5,447 nucleotides of DNA from an uncultured Bacillota bacterium. GTDB lineage: Bacteria; Bacillota; Clostridia; Peptostreptococcales; Anaerovoracaceae. The DNA is taken from NCBI GenBank assembly GCA_946541435.1, contig CAMNJK010000122.1, forward strand, positions 1 to 5,447, written 5' to 3'. Position 1 is the stretch's first letter. The number at the start of each line of letters is the position of its first letter. A program made the translations under genes and the position numbers. Under the pieces are notes generated by a model. That model saw nothing but the letters and a program-made list of their open reading frames with translations. It searched no databases and was not told the origin of the DNA. Shown here in pieces: positions 1 through 5,416 of the stretch.

Positions 1-62
1 CAGATATGGCCCGGGCGCCGGAAGGCCTGCAGCGGTTCCTGCAGGACGTGGAGATTTTCTGA
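1..62 (+). CDS. 3' end of an upstream gene, product unknown
   Basis: The frame starting at base 3 reads 19 codons (DMARAPEGLQRFLQDVEIF) to a TGA at 60-62. The other two forward frames stay open to about 204, but this one ends shortly before a clear terminator at 116-147, as expected for a gene end. The visible tail is a helical, charged peptide without a recognisable motif, so no function can be given. The 5' part lies outside the window. The frame choice is an inference from the terminator position. Confidence 0.5.
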   Translation, partial: DMARAPEGLQRFLQDVEIF

Positions 63-68
63 TCCCAG

Positions 69-113
69 GTTTGCCGCAAACAGCAGCTCAGTTTGCTGCA
101 AACAAGCAGCTCA
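69..113 (+). repeat. Tandem 22/23-bp repeat, each unit with a GTTTGCnGCAAAC palindrome
   Basis: Unit 1 (69-90) and unit 2 (91-113) are adjacent and differ by one substitution and one inserted base. Each starts with a 13-base hyphenated palindrome, GTTTGC-n-GCAAAC (69-81 and 91-103), followed by a(a)gcagctca. The units lie between the stop codon of the upstream gene and its terminator, so they are probably transcribed in the 3' UTR. They could be a double protein-binding site, a pair of small RNA hairpins, or a slippage duplication. Confidence 0.6.
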
Positions 114-115
114 AG

Positions 116-147
116 GAGCGCCGATCCGGTGGAGGGCGCTCTTTTTT
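116..147 (+). terminator. Factor-independent terminator of the upstream gene
   Basis: The arms GAGCGCC (116-122) and GGCGCTC (135-141) form a perfect 7-bp GC-rich stem with a 12-base loop, followed directly by six T residues (142-147). It ends the transcript of the gene that stops at 62. Confidence 0.85.
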
Positions 148-173
148 GATTGGTTCCTGCCGGTTTCAAATGC

Positions 174-201
174 TTGCAAAAAGCCGGCAATCGGTTATAC
201 T
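174..201 (+). promoter_or_regulatory. Candidate sigma-A promoter of the three-gene operon
   Basis: A TTGCAA box (174-179) and a TATACT box (196-201) are separated by 16 bp. They sit just after the upstream terminator and about 100 bp before the first gene, within the only strongly AT-rich stretch of the area. The predicted start near 208 gives a leader of about 90 nt. The second TATA-like box (201-206) has a less suitable spacing. The -10 box overlaps a perfect palindrome, which suggests repression at this site. Confidence 0.5.
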
Positions 202-242
202 ATAGTATGAAATCGTATCTTACTATAGATATCTATAGATAT
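197..242. promoter_or_regulatory. Two palindromes, likely operator sites over the promoter
   Basis: ATACTATAGTAT (197-208) is a perfect 12-bp palindrome covering most of the -10 region. CTATAGATATCTATAG (223-238) is a perfect 16-bp palindrome about 15 bp beyond the expected transcription start. It lies inside a tandem repeat of CTATAGATAT (223-232, 233-242). Both palindromes contain ACTATAG, at 199-205 and 222-228, so the copies are 23 bp apart, about two helical turns. This arrangement suits a dimeric repressor binding twice on one DNA face. The palindromes are seen directly, but the operator role is inferred and the regulator is not identifiable here. Confidence 0.5.
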
Positions 243-299
243 GTAGAGAACAGACATCAATCCTAAAGACATGAATACGGCAGTATGGAGGTCCGAAAC

Positions 300-725
300 A
301 TGAAAGAAAGAGCTAAAGATGTAAAAAAGGTTTTCGATGGAATCAGTGATGACGCTAAAAAGCATATCAGCCTTCTGGATCGGCTGATCGAGAAGTTCGC
401 CATGTCCCAGGACCAGGTCCAGGCCATGCTGGAGAATCAGCTGGGCGCTGATCTGGAGTATCCGGAACTGGCCAGCCTGGAAGGCATGACCAGCACTGAG
501 TTTGCAGATCTCTACAAGAAGATGGCGGAGGAAGTCAAGGCTGAACCGGAGAAATTTGAAAACCACCTGAAGATCTCCGGCCTGTCGGAGGACGAAATGG
601 CAAACATCTTCGGTCAGATCGGCGAGAGCATCGAGCAGTATCCTGAGATCTGGAAGAGCAAGGATGACGCGCAGATGAAGGGACCGAAGGAACTGGCGAT
701 CCTGATGCGTGCCCTCAGAAAATAA
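300..725 (+). CDS. Small acidic helical protein, function unknown (141 aa)
   Basis: I do not recognise this protein. It starts MKERAKDVKKVFDGISDD, is rich in Glu, Asp, Lys and Met, and has no signal peptide, membrane segment, cysteine cluster or nucleotide-binding motif. Its pattern suggests an all-helical cytoplasmic protein. Short segments such as SQDQVQAMLENQLG (about 51-64) and LSEDEMANIFGQIGE (about 95-109) could be small helix-turn-helix-like units. The ATG at 300 is chosen over the in-frame ATG at 285 because GGAGG at 287-291 lies 8 bases before it, and the 285 start would consume that site. It is first in an operon with a membrane protein and an RsbW-like ATPase, so it may be a partner or substrate of that ATPase (inference). 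It has no recognisable STAS fold sequence. Confidence 0.85.
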   Translation: MKERAKDVKKVFDGISDDAKKHISLLDRLIEKFAMSQDQVQAMLENQLGADLEYPELASLEGMTSTEFADLYKKMAEEVKAEPEKFENHLKISGLSEDEMANIFGQIGESIEQYPEIWKSKDDAQMKGPKELAILMRALRK

Positions 726-775
726 TCGGCGGCAGATATCCCAGCCTTTGACCTGACATCCTACAGGAGGCCACG

Positions 776-1513
776 ATGGATAACAAGAAAAAGGTCGCGG
801 CCGCATTGGCAGCCACCATCGCGGCGTCCGGCGCAGCGGTGGATATGTCCTTTGATGACCCGGCGGACCTGCTGCAGCAGGACGCAGGCATAGAACCGAA
901 GATCCAGTATGTGGATCTGGAGAACGGTCCGGATGACAGCCAGACCGCGGACGATGAAGAAAAACAGAAGCCGGCGAAAACGGCCAGAGCGGGAACCCTG
1001 CGGGAATGGATCCTGGGACTTCCCCTGGCTGTCCGGGCCCTGTTCATCCTTCCCCAGTGGTTCATCGGACATCTGATCCTGACAGGAGGCAGCATGGTCT
1101 TCGCGGGACTTTCTCCGGTACTGCACTGGATCCTGGGATTCGTACTTCTGGCCCTGGTGATCGCAGGCGCTTTTACCGTAACCGCCAAAGCCATGTTCCC
1201 GGATCTGCCCCTGGGAAAGATCCTGAACCGACATTCCATCAAGTGGATCCTGATCGTTTCAGCGGTGATCTTCCTGGCGGATATCGTTCTGGGGATGACC
1301 TGGTCAGGATACGCCCATGTCAAGACGCTGGTCACCGGACTCTTTACCCTGGCCGGCCTGACTTCCATTGTCGTTTGGTTCGCCCGGCGGGAACACCGGC
1401 GCAGAGCCAGCCTTTGCATGGCGGAGGAAATTCCGGAGGAACCGGAAGAACCCGAAGAACTGGTCTATTCCTCTTTGGGAGAGACTTTTACCATACGCCC
1501 ACCGCGTCCTTGA
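776..1513 (+). CDS. Multi-pass membrane protein, function unknown (245 aa)
   Basis: AGGAGG at 763-768 stands 7 bases before the ATG, and the gene begins 50 bases after the preceding stop. Residues 6-22 are a mildly hydrophobic Ala-rich stretch after a KKK cluster, possibly a signal anchor or first helix. An acidic linker follows (about 23-66, including DDEEKQKPAK). Residues about 79-202 hold roughly four hydrophobic segments, near 79-101, 112-137, 156-173 and 185-202. A basic cluster (RREHRRR, about 204-210) follows, and then a Glu/Pro-rich cytoplasmic tail (IPEEPEEPEELV, about 219-230). By the positive-inside rule, the C-terminus should be cytoplasmic. I recognise no family. Its place before an RsbW-like ATPase suggests a membrane sensor or envelope-associated effector, which is an inference only. 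Confidence 0.85.
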   Translation: MDNKKKVAAALAATIAASGAAVDMSFDDPADLLQQDAGIEPKIQYVDLENGPDDSQTADDEEKQKPAKTARAGTLREWILGLPLAVRALFILPQWFIGHLILTGGSMVFAGLSPVLHWILGFVLLALVIAGAFTVTAKAMFPDLPLGKILNRHSIKWILIVSAVIFLADIVLGMTWSGYAHVKTLVTGLFTLAGLTSIVVWFARREHRRRASLCMAEEIPEEPEEPEELVYSSLGETFTIRPPRP

Positions 1514-1527
1514 ACGGAGGAGATCCG

Positions 1528-1938
1528 ATGGCAGAACTGACGATCGAAGCGAAAATCGAAAATCTGAGAGATGTGATGGCGTTTGCCGAAGAAGAGCTGG
1601 AGAAGGCGGACTGCACCATGAAAGCCATGATGTCGATCAACGTCGCCCTGGAGGAGATGTTTGTGAATATCTCGCATTATGCCTACGGCGAAGGCGTGGG
1701 CACCGTGACCATCGATATCAGCGTGCAGGAGCCCCAGGGCATTGCCGTGGTCAGACTCGTGGACAGCGGCGTCCCCTTTGATCCGCTGGCCAAGGCAGAT
1801 CCGGATGTCACCCTTTCGGCAGAAAAACGACAGATCGGCGGTCTGGGTATTTTCATGGTCAAAAGCAGCATGGACCATGTGGCCTACGAACGCAGAGACG
1901 GGAAAAATATATTCACGATGGAAAAATCCATTCGGTAA
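1528..1938 (+). CDS. RsbW/SpoIIAB-like ATP-binding protein (anti-sigma factor / serine kinase family)
   Basis: This 136-residue protein has the order of motifs of the GHKL ATPases used as anti-sigma factor kinases. The N-box is IN-VALEEMFVNISHYAY (about 37-53, with Glu42/Glu43 and Asn47). The G1 box is DSGVPFDP (79-86), and the G2 box with the ATP lid is GGLGIFMVKSSMD (104-116). Its length matches stand-alone family members. Such proteins bind a sigma factor or other partner and phosphorylate a STAS-domain antagonist, and PP2C phosphatases reverse the phosphorylation. No STAS gene or sigma factor is in this window, so the partner is unknown. It may act on one of its two operon neighbours. A GGAGGAG site at 1516-1522 precedes the ATG at 1528 by 5 bases, and the previous stop is 14 bases upstream, which indicates co-transcription. 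Family assignment is firm, but the exact role is inferred. Confidence 0.88.
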   Translation: MAELTIEAKIENLRDVMAFAEEELEKADCTMKAMMSINVALEEMFVNISHYAYGEGVGTVTIDISVQEPQGIAVVRLVDSGVPFDPLAKADPDVTLSAEKRQIGGLGIFMVKSSMDHVAYERRDGKNIFTMEKSIR

Positions 1939-1945
1939 ATTCACG

Positions 1946-1982
1946 GCCGCCCCTTCTCGAATGAGAACAGGGCGGCTTTTTT
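1946..1982 (+). terminator. Strong terminator closing the three-gene operon
   Basis: The arms GCCGCCC (1946-1952) and GGGCGGC (1970-1976) form a perfect 7-bp stem. An inner TTCTC/GAGAA stem (1954-1958 / 1963-1967) with a GAAT loop extends it. Six T residues follow (1977-1982). The site begins 8 bases after the stop of the ATPase gene. The next gene starts only 36 bases after the T run, so it depends on read-through or on a promoter I cannot see. Confidence 0.92.
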
Positions 1983-2018
1983 CTGGCCGCGGCCGCAAGA
2001 CAACTTTGAGAGAGACCT

Positions 2019-3254
2019 ATGAAACTGTTTGATGAATATCCGGAAATCAGAGGAGAGCGGATCCGCATCCGCCGTATGAGGACAGAGGACGCGCCGGCCC
2101 TGCAAAGGCTGGCGGAAAACCGTAACGTTTACCGGTATCTGCCGACCTTTCTTTATGAGCAGAAGTACGCGGACAAGGAAGAAGCCATTGCCCGCATGGA
2201 CGAGGAGTGTTTCCGGACGAAGGAGTCCATTCTGCTGGCCATCTGCCTGACAGAAGGGGCCAAAGAGGCGGATGCCGCGCCCATGATCGGAATCGCTGAA
2301 ATCTACAATTACGAAGAAAACAAGGGGAAGGCATCCATTGGCTGCCGGCTGGATGAGCCTTACTGGGGCAGAGGGCTGGCGGCGGAGGCCATCGGTCTTT
2401 TAAGAGATTATCTGATGGACTGCACAGATCTTCGGACCATCACAGCCCATATCCGGCGGGAAAACGTGGCGTCAGCCAGGTCCGCGGAGAAGATGGGCTT
2501 TCTCAATAAGTACCCGGATCTCTGGCAGGACTGGGGGTATGGCGAACTGTGCCACGCGGACAAGTATGTGTTCAAGCGGAGCTGGCTGGGACTGGATGAG
2601 GCGGGACGGCGCCTTCCGCCGGTATCGGTGGAACAGTTCGTCATGGCCTACCAGGCGGAGCAGGACCGGATCCGCGCCCTGCTGCCGGAAGGGTATGTGT
2701 CCCTGCGGCCGGTACTGCGGATCAACACGGAGATCCGGGATGAAAGCAGGGTCTATGTGGAGTTCAATACACCGGTGGAGGCCGGGGGACGCAGAGGCTG
2801 GCTGAACATCGGCTTCTGGAAAAGCAGGTCCGGAGAGGACAGCAGGTCTGCAGAAGACAGCAGCGCCGGTGGCCTCCACTTCAGCCGGTCCGGCAGGACC
2901 GTGACCATCACGGCCCCCTTCCTGGAGCTGACCTATACGGGCGTCGGACTGACGGGGGGATGTCCTGCGGAGAAGGACAACGAAGGAACCTATTTCATCG
3001 GCAGTGAGACGGAGTTCCGCCCGGCGGAGAAGATCACAGCCGACAAGGAATTCTGCGACTGCTCCTTCGCCTGGCATTTTCATGAAGGAGACGCCTCCGG
3101 GCAGAGCCAGGGAAAGACCCTGCCAGCCTTTGCAGAAGAAGAAAAAGAATGCTACGGGAAACTTCCTCTGACAGCGGAGAACGCCGCGGCCATCCCCTGC
3201 AGACAGGTGCTGGGATCCTACATCGTCCGTTTTGAACGGACCTGGGACGGATGA
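2019..3254 (+). CDS. GNAT-family N-acetyltransferase fused to an unknown C-terminal domain (411 aa)
   Basis: Residues 1-188 form a RimJ/RimL-type GNAT domain. The acetyl-CoA loop lies in YWGRGLAAEAIGLLRDYL (115-132), with the R/Q-x-x-G-x-G/A pattern as RGLAAEA. The helix motif IRRENVASARSAEKMGF (145-161) is typical of ribosomal-protein and small-molecule acetyltransferases. GNAT proteins normally end near residue 180-190. This one continues for over 200 residues in a second domain, with blocks such as LLPEGYVSLRPVLRINTEIR (221-240), YVEFNTPVE (246-254), GWLNIGFW (260-267), GGCPAEKDNEG (313-323) and KEFCDCSFAW (343-352). I do not recognise this domain. The linker near 268-285 is Ser/Asp/Glu-rich and looks flexible. 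The ribosome site is weak (GAGAGA at 2009-2014). The acyl acceptor is unknown. Confidence 0.87.
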   Translation: MKLFDEYPEIRGERIRIRRMRTEDAPALQRLAENRNVYRYLPTFLYEQKYADKEEAIARMDEECFRTKESILLAICLTEGAKEADAAPMIGIAEIYNYEENKGKASIGCRLDEPYWGRGLAAEAIGLLRDYLMDCTDLRTITAHIRRENVASARSAEKMGFLNKYPDLWQDWGYGELCHADKYVFKRSWLGLDEAGRRLPPVSVEQFVMAYQAEQDRIRALLPEGYVSLRPVLRINTEIRDESRVYVEFNTPVEAGGRRGWLNIGFWKSRSGEDSRSAEDSSAGGLHFSRSGRTVTITAPFLELTYTGVGLTGGCPAEKDNEGTYFIGSETEFRPAEKITADKEFCDCSFAWHFHEGDASGQSQGKTLPAFAEEEKECYGKLPLTAENAAAIPCRQVLGSYIVRFERTWDG

Positions 3255-3387
3255 TGCTTACCGCGCCAGATACGATCATGTGATCGACAAGGACTTCGTG
3301 CGCATGCAGAAGGATATGCGGGAAGCCTTTGATGACGTCACTATGCTGTGCGTGGAGTACAGAGGAAGCGAGAACAAAGAGGCTTAA
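3253..3387 (+). pseudogene. C-terminal remnant resembling a SpoIIE/RsbU-type PP2C phosphatase
   Basis: In the frame one base on from the preceding gene, 44 codons run to a TAA at 3385-3387. Their second half contains FDDVTMLCVEYRG, which matches the characteristic C-terminal strand of SpoIIE/RsbU-family serine phosphatases (F-D-D-I/V-T-M-L). No upstream metal-binding motifs of that family are present. The region has no ribosome site or suitable start, and the frame overlaps the end of the GNAT gene without a matching domain. I read it as a relic left by a deletion, possibly of a phosphatase that once worked with the RsbW-like ATPase upstream. The first 15 or so residues (DAYRARYDHVIDKDF) are not clearly from that family. 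The match rests on a short motif. Confidence 0.5.
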
Positions 3388-3425
3388 GACCCTGCTGATA
3401 AATCTGCCGGAAACATAAGAAATCC

Positions 3426-3465
3426 AAAAGGCCGGATGCCCGGAAAAACCGGATCAGGTCTTTTT
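3426..3465 (+). terminator. Terminator after the GNAT gene and phosphatase remnant
   Basis: An imperfect but long hairpin is formed by AAAAGGCC (3426-3433), GAT (3435-3437) and CCGG (3440-3443) on the left. These pair with CCGG (3449-3452), ATC (3453-3455) and GGTC (3457-3460) on the right, around an AAAAA loop. Five T residues follow (3461-3465), and the flanking A run can pair with them, so the element could also work on the other strand. It separates the GNAT transcript from the hydrogenase-maturation genes. Confidence 0.7.
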
Positions 3466-3489
3466 GTTTCGGTGATTTTGTTGTAGAAT
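3464..3489 (+). promoter_or_regulatory. Possible promoter for the hydG transcript
   Basis: TAGAAT (3484-3489) is a fair -10 box. The region upstream is T-rich, with TTGTTT at 3464-3469, but the spacing is short (14 bp), so the -35 element is uncertain. The position right after a terminator, and before a structured leader, makes a promoter here likely. The transcript would start near 3496, giving about 186 nt of leader before hydG. Confidence 0.35.
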
Positions 3490-3504
3490 CACAGTAATGA
3501 AAAA

Positions 3505-3528
3505 CAGTCATACTGACGCCGAGGGCGT
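3505..3528 (+). promoter_or_regulatory. 5' leader hairpins, possible antiterminator strand
   Basis: Two short hairpins are visible: CAGT-cat-ACTG (3505-3515) and ACGCC-gag-GGCGT (3516-3528). CATACTGAC (3509-3517) is a perfect 9-base complement of GTCAGTATG (3642-3650). That target is the end of the left arm plus the loop of the terminator hairpin before hydG, and a G-U pair can extend the match to 10. The pairing would compete with the terminator, so this stretch may be the antiterminator strand. The complementarity is seen; its use is inferred. Confidence 0.4.
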
Positions 3529-3545
3529 TTCCGAGGTGAAAGGTG

Positions 3546-3629
3546 ATGGAGATACATGCACTGCGAAAGGAGAGAATGCTGCGCACAGGTCTGCTGCGGA
3601 GCATGGCCTGCTTTTGCATCTTCGAGTGA
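3546..3629 (+). CDS. Candidate 27-aa leader peptide upstream of hydG
   Basis: An ATG at 3546 follows GAGGTGA (3533-3539) at a 6-base spacing and opens a 27-codon frame ending in TGA at 3627-3629. The peptide starts MEIHALRKERMLRTGLL and ends RSMACFCIFE, with Cys codons at 3609-3611 and 3615-3617 flanking a Phe. A second start at Met11 (3576) has its own AAAGGAG (3566-3572), though only 3 bases away, and would give a 17-residue form. The stop lies 6 bases before the terminator hairpin that precedes hydG. A ribosome paused on the last codons or the stop would therefore cover the hairpin's left arm. This is the geometry of leader-peptide attenuators such as tnaC or amino-acid operon leaders. Translation of this frame is not proven, and I know no family for it. 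Confidence 0.5.
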   Translation: MEIHALRKERMLRTGLLRSMACFCIFE

Positions 3630-3635
3630 GCGATC

Positions 3636-3670
3636 CGTCCTGTCAGTATGCTGACAGGACGATTTGTTTT
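3636..3670 (+). terminator. Attenuator hairpin immediately before the hydG ribosome site
   Basis: CGTCCTGTCAG (3636-3646) and CTGACAGGACG (3651-3661) make a perfect 11-bp stem with a TATG loop. The tail ATTTGTTTT (3662-3670) has seven T residues in nine bases. The hydG ribosome site AGGAGG begins at 3671, so this terminator sits inside the leader of the gene it precedes. That placement indicates conditional termination rather than the end of a gene. The leader ORF just upstream and the complementary strand at 3509-3517 offer ways of preventing the hairpin from forming. Confidence 0.8.
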
Positions 3671-3681
3671 AGGAGGAAAAG

Positions 3682-5103
3682 ATGGCAGTCTACAACAGCA
3701 CGTCAAGAAAGGCGGAAGAATTTATCAACGACGAAAAGATCCGGGAGACCCTGGCCTTCGCCGAGGCGCACAAGGATGATCTGGAGATGATGGAGCAGAT
3801 CCTGGAGAAGGGCCGGCAGTATCAGGGGCTGTCCTACAAGGAAGCGGCCACCCTGCTGGAATGCGAGGATCCGGAGATCATCCAGAAGATCTTTGATCTG
3901 GGCAAGGAGATCAAGGAGCATTTCTACGGGAACCGGATCGTCATGTTCGCGCCCCTGTACCTGTCCAATTACTGTGTGAACGGCTGCACCTACTGCCCCT
4001 ATCACATGAAGAACAAGCACATCCCCCGCAAGAAGCTGAGCCAGGATGAGATCCGCCGTGAGGTCATCGCCCTGCAGGATATGGGGCACAAGAGACTGGC
4101 CATCGAAGCCGGGGAGCATCCCACGGAGAACCCCATCGAGTATATTCTGGAGAGCATAAAGACCATCTACAGCATCCGCCACAAAAACGGCGCCATCCGC
4201 CGGGTCAATGTCAACATCGCAGCCACCACCGTGGAGAACTACCGGAAGCTGAAGGAAGCCGGCATCGGGACCTACATCCTGTTCCAGGAGACCTACAACA
4301 AGAAAGCCTATGAGGAGCTGCATCCCTCCGGCCCCAAGAGCGACTACGCCTATCACACCGAGGCCATGGACCGGGCCATGGAAGCCGGCATCGACGACGT
4401 GGGCTGCGGCGTGCTCTACGGCCTGAACAATTACAAGTACGATTTCGTGGGCATGCTGATGCACGCCCATCATCTGGAGAAGACCTTCGGCTGCGGACCC
4501 CACACCATCAGCGTGCCCAGAGTCCGTCCGGCGGATGACATTGATCCGGATGAATTCGATAACGGCGTGCCGGACGATGTGTTCAAGCGCATCGTGGCGG
4601 TGTTGCGGATCGCGGTCCCCTATACGGGCATGATCATGTCCACCCGGGAGAGCGAAAAGACCCGCCGGGAGTGTCTGGAGATCGGGATCACCCAGATCAG
4701 CGGCGGCAGCCGGACCAGCGTGGGCGGCTACGTGGAGGAAGAACGGCCGGAGGACACCACCCAGTTTGATGTGGAGGACCGCCGGACCCTGGCAGAGGTG
4801 GTGGACTGGCTCATCGATCTGGGCTACGTACCCAGCTTCTGCACAGCCTGCTACCGGGAAGGCCGGACCGGCGACCGGTTCATGAGCCTGCTGAAGGCCG
4901 GTCAGATCGCCAACATCTGCCAGCCCAACGCCATGATGACCCTGAAGGAATTCCTGATCGACTACGCCAGCGAGGAGACCAAGGCCAAGGGCGACGCCCT
5001 GATCCGGGAGAGACTGCCCCTGATCCCCAATGAGAAGGTGCGGGAGATCTGCGCCCATCACCTGGATGAGATCGAAGCCGGCAACCGGGATTTCAGGTTT
5101 TAG
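3682..5103 (+). CDS. hydG: [FeFe] hydrogenase H-cluster radical SAM maturase HydG
   Basis: HydG is a cytoplasmic tyrosine lyase. It cleaves tyrosine to p-cresol and dehydroglycine, and converts the latter to the CO and cyanide ligands of an Fe(CO)2(CN) synthon. With HydE and HydF it builds the H-cluster of [FeFe] hydrogenase. The 473 residues match the usual family length. The radical SAM cluster motif CX3CX2C is Cys98, Cys102 and Cys105 in YCVNGCTYCPYH. The C-terminal CX2CX22C motif that binds the auxiliary cluster is Cys387, Cys390 and Cys413, and it distinguishes HydG from ThiH. The middle of the protein holds the barrel, with a His-rich segment (HAHHLEK, 261-267) near where the family's dangler-iron ligand is expected. 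AGGAGG at 3671-3676 precedes the ATG by 5 bases. The leader suggests control by attenuation. No hydE, hydF or hydrogenase gene is visible in the window. Confidence 0.98.
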   Translation: MAVYNSTSRKAEEFINDEKIRETLAFAEAHKDDLEMMEQILEKGRQYQGLSYKEAATLLECEDPEIIQKIFDLGKEIKEHFYGNRIVMFAPLYLSNYCVNGCTYCPYHMKNKHIPRKKLSQDEIRREVIALQDMGHKRLAIEAGEHPTENPIEYILESIKTIYSIRHKNGAIRRVNVNIAATTVENYRKLKEAGIGTYILFQETYNKKAYEELHPSGPKSDYAYHTEAMDRAMEAGIDDVGCGVLYGLNNYKYDFVGMLMHAHHLEKTFGCGPHTISVPRVRPADDIDPDEFDNGVPDDVFKRIVAVLRIAVPYTGMIMSTRESEKTRRECLEIGITQISGGSRTSVGGYVEEERPEDTTQFDVEDRRTLAEVVDWLIDLGYVPSFCTACYREGRTGDRFMSLLKAGQIANICQPNAMMTLKEFLIDYASEETKAKGDALIRERLPLIPNEKVREICAHHLDEIEAGNRDFRF

Positions 5104-5121
5104 CCCAGGGAGGAAGCAATC

Positions 5122-5382
5122 ATGACAACGACCATAAAACCCACAAGAACTGCCCTGATCGGCATCATCGTGGAGGACCGGGAGTCCGTGGAACGGATGA
5201 ACAGCCTGCTGCACGAATACCGGCAGTATATCATCGGGCGAATGGGCGTGCCCCATCCCAACAAGCCCATCTCCATCATCAGCATCGCCATGGAAGCTGA
5301 CGGCGACATCATCAGCGCCCTGTCCGGCAAACTGGGCGCCCTTCCCGGCGTCAGCACCAAGACCATCTACGCGAAGCAGTAG
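5122..5382 (+). CDS. TM1266-type iron-only hydrogenase system putative regulator
   Basis: This 86-residue protein matches the small family named after Thermotoga TM1266, found beside [FeFe] hydrogenase maturation genes. It has a ferredoxin-like/ACT fold similar to the C-terminal domain of NikR. Typical blocks are RTALIGIIVEDRESVERMN (9-27), the segment around GVPHPNKPISIISIAMEAD (42-60) and LSGKLGALPGVSTKTIYAK at the end. It has no DNA-binding domain, so it may sense a ligand or act through a partner; its role is not established. AGGGAGGA (5107-5114) precedes the ATG by 7 bases. The gene starts 18 bases after the hydG stop, so the two are almost surely co-transcribed and share the hydG leader control. 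Confidence 0.93.
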   Translation: MTTTIKPTRTALIGIIVEDRESVERMNSLLHEYRQYIIGRMGVPHPNKPISIISIAMEADGDIISALSGKLGALPGVSTKTIYAKQ

Positions 5383-5416
5383 GGCGGGCTCAGTCGTTTC
5401 CGGCATGAACGAACCG

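Noticed and set aside
1006..1938. A longer start for the ATPase gene, within the membrane-protein gene
   Set aside because: The extension overlaps the membrane-protein gene and has Pro/Arg/Gly-rich low-complexity sequence. The ATG at 1528 has its own ribosome site and gives the usual family length.
1985..1996. GGCCGCGGCCGC palindrome between the terminator and the GNAT gene
   Set aside because: It is a short GC-rich self-complementary run next to a terminator, without a partner site or T run; no function can be supported.
3496..3670. T-box or known metabolite riboswitch in the hydG leader
   Set aside because: I see no AGGGTGGNACCGCG T-box sequence and no recognisable core of the common riboswitch classes; the translated leader ORF explains the layout better.
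3497..3790. A 97-codon open frame running through the leader into hydG
   Set aside because: It crosses the terminator hairpin and continues out of frame in hydG with Arg/Ser/Pro-rich shadow composition, and it has no ribosome site.
3703..5406. A 567-codon open frame on the reverse strand opposite hydG
   Set aside because: It is the antisense shadow of hydG and the TM1266-type gene, both of which have clear family motifs and ribosome sites. Its His/Gly/Asp/Leu-rich composition reflects the GC-rich codon bias of hydG.
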